Source: Cepaea nemoralis (taxonomy: Eukaryota; Mollusca; Gastropoda; Stylommatophora; Helicidae). From it: a DNA stretch of 64,000 nucleotides. Both the position numbers and the translations under genes were made by a program. This document shows positions 62,455 through 64,000 of the stretch, one piece after another; within the stretch, counting starts at the first letter, position 1; the number at the start of each line of letters is the position of its first letter. Location of the stretch: assembly GCA_014155875.1 (NCBI GenBank), contig JACEFZ010024486.1:124001-188000 (forward strand), in the 5' to 3' direction. The notes below the pieces were generated by a model that was not told the DNA's origin, did not search any database, and saw nothing but the letters and a program-made list of their open reading frames with translations.

Positions 62455-62605
62455 TGATGTTTAATTTGTCGAGCATACTTGTCAAAGTTTTGGTTTGTTA
62501 CTAGTTTGTCGAGCATGTCAATCATATTTTTGGTAAGTTACCGGTTTGTCGAGCATGCCAGTCATAATTTTGGTTTGTTACTAGTTTGTCAAACTAGCGA
62601 GTCAT
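62455..62605. repeat. TTTGTCGAGCATG degenerate tandem, ~3-4 units
   Basis: Units of about 50 bp: GTTTGTCGAGCATGTCAATC + ATATTTTTGGTAAGTTACCG. Confidence 0.8.
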
Positions 62606-62615
62606 AAGTTAAATC

Positions 62616-62992
62616 TATTTGACCTCGGGGTCAGCTCGACTGAAACAAGTGTGAGAATTATTCGACCTCGGGGTCAGCTCGACAGAAACAAATGTGAGAA
62701 TTATTCGACCTCGGGGTCAGCTCGACAGAAACAAATGTGAGAATTATTCGACCTCGGGGTCAGCTCGACAGAAACAAATGTGAGTATTATTCGACCTCGG
62801 GGTCAGCTCGACAGAAACAAATGTGAGAATTATTCGACTTCGCGGTCAGCTCGACAGAAACAAATGTGAGAATTATTCGACCTCGGGGTCAGCTCGACAG
62901 AAACAAATGTGAGAATTATTCGACCTCGGGGTCAGCTCGACAGAAACAAATGTGAGAATTATTCGACTTCGCGGTCAGCTCGACTGAAACAG
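62616..62992. repeat. 43-bp minisatellite, ~9 copies
   Basis: The unit is GAATTATTCGACCTCGGGGT + CAGCTCGACAGAAACAAATG + TGA. Each holds the palindrome-like GACC-TCGG-GGTC between two TCGA sites. Confidence 0.95.
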
Positions 62993-63039
62993 TTGTGACA
63001 TGTCCTGTACAGAATGTTACGATCAATTCCCTCCTTCCC

Positions 63040-63110
63040 TCCCCAACCCCAGGTTGGCTTACTAGGCAAGCTACGTTCAGTAGTTTGCCATTGCTTTATT
63101 TGGGCCCTAT
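63040..63110 (-). mobile_element. ATGGCAAAC-SINE core fragment
   Basis: ACTAGGCAAGCTACGTTCAG + TAGTTTGCCATTGCTTTATT. Confidence 0.72.
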
Positions 63111-63173
63111 GCCAACCATGTCAGCCACCGAGTGCTGGTTGGTCACGAGAACACACTCTGGGGTCATTTACTT

Positions 63174-63530
63174 TTATAATACTAATTGACAGACATTGAC
63201 AGACATTGACAGAAATTGGCAGGAGAATGCTAGAACCAGACCATTGATACCTTGCCGTCTTGACAGACCAATTCGCGCTGTAAATGTTCGTCCACAGTGG
63301 AAGCATGTGAACATATGGTCATTTTCACCATCACGTACCAGCTTACGTCTCACACGCTCGATGTGTGAATTATCTGCAATAATTTTCTCCTTTGTCTTTA
63401 TTTCATTTCTGATGATTGCCCTCCATGCGACACGCTCAGCGGCGATTTGCTCCCAATGTGCATTATCAATGCCTGTATCAATCATGTCCCGCTTACACAC
63501 ATTTTTGTATCGTAGTAGAGGCCGACCCTA
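63174..63530 (-). mobile_element. LINE family H, 3' fragment (antisense)
   Basis: Minus codons run RGRPLLRYKNVCKRDMIDTG, IDNAHWEQIAAERVAWRAII, IKTKEKIIADNSHIERVRRK and FTCFHCGRTFTARIGLSRR. This is the same C2H2-finger LINE tail as 17220-17660, but the second half of the finger (His pair) is lost. Confidence 0.87.
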
Positions 63531-63744
63531 AGATCTTTAGAACTAGAAACATGAAAATTATAGGAAATAAAATCACCGAGGTCTGTGTGACTCGTGTGAA
63601 AATGTCAGAGATAATAAACACAAACCGGTCTCCATGGTGGACTGACGAACGCGGTTCGTGATCCTGTATACCCGCTTCGAAACACAACTACGCGCGATTT
63701 GGTAGCAGACCGCGTTGCGCTGCTTTTTATTTTTTACGTAAATG

Positions 63745-63895
63745 GTATGGAAGCCGGTCGTTCAGAAAACAACGGCAAACAACTGAACATAAACTTGCCA
63801 AGATAACAATAGGAAAAAAAAAATGCTGGTATTGACTGGAAACGTCCTGTAAAGGATATGCAACTGACAAACACAGACAGTGTACATACCTGACA
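63745..63895 (+). mobile_element. ATGGCAAAC-motif SINE, plus-strand copy
   Basis: AGAAAACAACGGCAAACAAC, AAACTTGCCAAGATAACAAT and CCTGTAAAGGATATGCAACT match the reverse complement of 31092-31230. Confidence 0.78.
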
Positions 63896-64000
63896 AGGAA
63901 CTCCACTGCGACAAACGTAAATCACAGGGGAGAAAAACAATGCACAAAAATAATAAAATACAAATAAGTTATACAATGACACAACAAATCGACGTTGCCA

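Overview
The window is eukaryotic, non-coding-rich genomic DNA from an animal, most likely a lophotrochozoan and probably a gastropod mollusc. Seen directly: spliced exons with GT-AG junctions and matching phases, at least eight kinds of LINE fragment, tRNA-derived SINEs, a hAT-type MITE, LTR elements and a very large load of minisatellites. The taxonomic guess is inference. It rests on the C1q-domain gene (a family expanded in molluscs) and on the style of the LINEs and SINEs. I see no prokaryotic gene and no CRISPR array.

Only one apparently intact host gene is visible. It lies on the + strand, with five exons between 23048 and 42437. The joined reading frame gives 379 residues from an incomplete 5' end: a helical N-terminal part, a small Gly/Ala/Ser/Thr-rich linker, an acidic EDDLDG-type repeat exon, and a C-terminal C1q/TNF-like domain ending in a stop. 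Its introns are hugely inflated. Intron 2 (24956-33775) holds a split 45-bp minisatellite, a LINE with an LTR element nested in it, a tRNA-SINE, an antisense frameshifted CATIP retrocopy, a second LINE and a 1.9-kb 27-bp array. Intron 4 (34405-42033) holds a 6.3-kb array of 30-bp units with a ~3.3-kb higher-order duplication.

Layout. 1-2285: minus-strand LINE (family A) abutting a 19-bp array (2286-2975). 3150-5083: degraded LINE interrupted by a GAA-tailed SINE and a hAT MITE. 5630-10960: near full-length but broken LINE A copy, with a CTAA-tailed SINE and an antisense LINE B inside it. 11-13.5 kb: microsatellite, hairpin and a SINE. 13.5-15.6 kb: LINE with an RNase H domain. 15.6-21.6 kb: a mosaic with an inverted ~0.7-kb repeat pair, three tRNA-like sequences, two GAA-SINEs, a LINE 3' end with a C2H2 finger and a solo LTR. 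22-42.4 kb: the C1q gene. 44.3-55.0 kb: mostly minisatellites (41, 27, 18 and 33 bp), plus a complete hAT MITE. 55.8-59.8 kb: LINE E, broken by a SINE, a foldback palindrome and an antisense LINE F. 59.8-64 kb: minisatellites and SINE/LINE fragments.

Roughly 29% of the window is long-period tandem repeat by my reading. Several units (18, 27, 30, 33 bp) are multiples of three and stop-free on both strands, which creates long spurious ORFs. No operon-like functional system is visible. The interesting biology is the repeat-laden C1q gene, the retrocopy inside it, and datable nested insertions with clean target-site duplications, one of which is confirmed by an empty site in a paralogous repeat copy.
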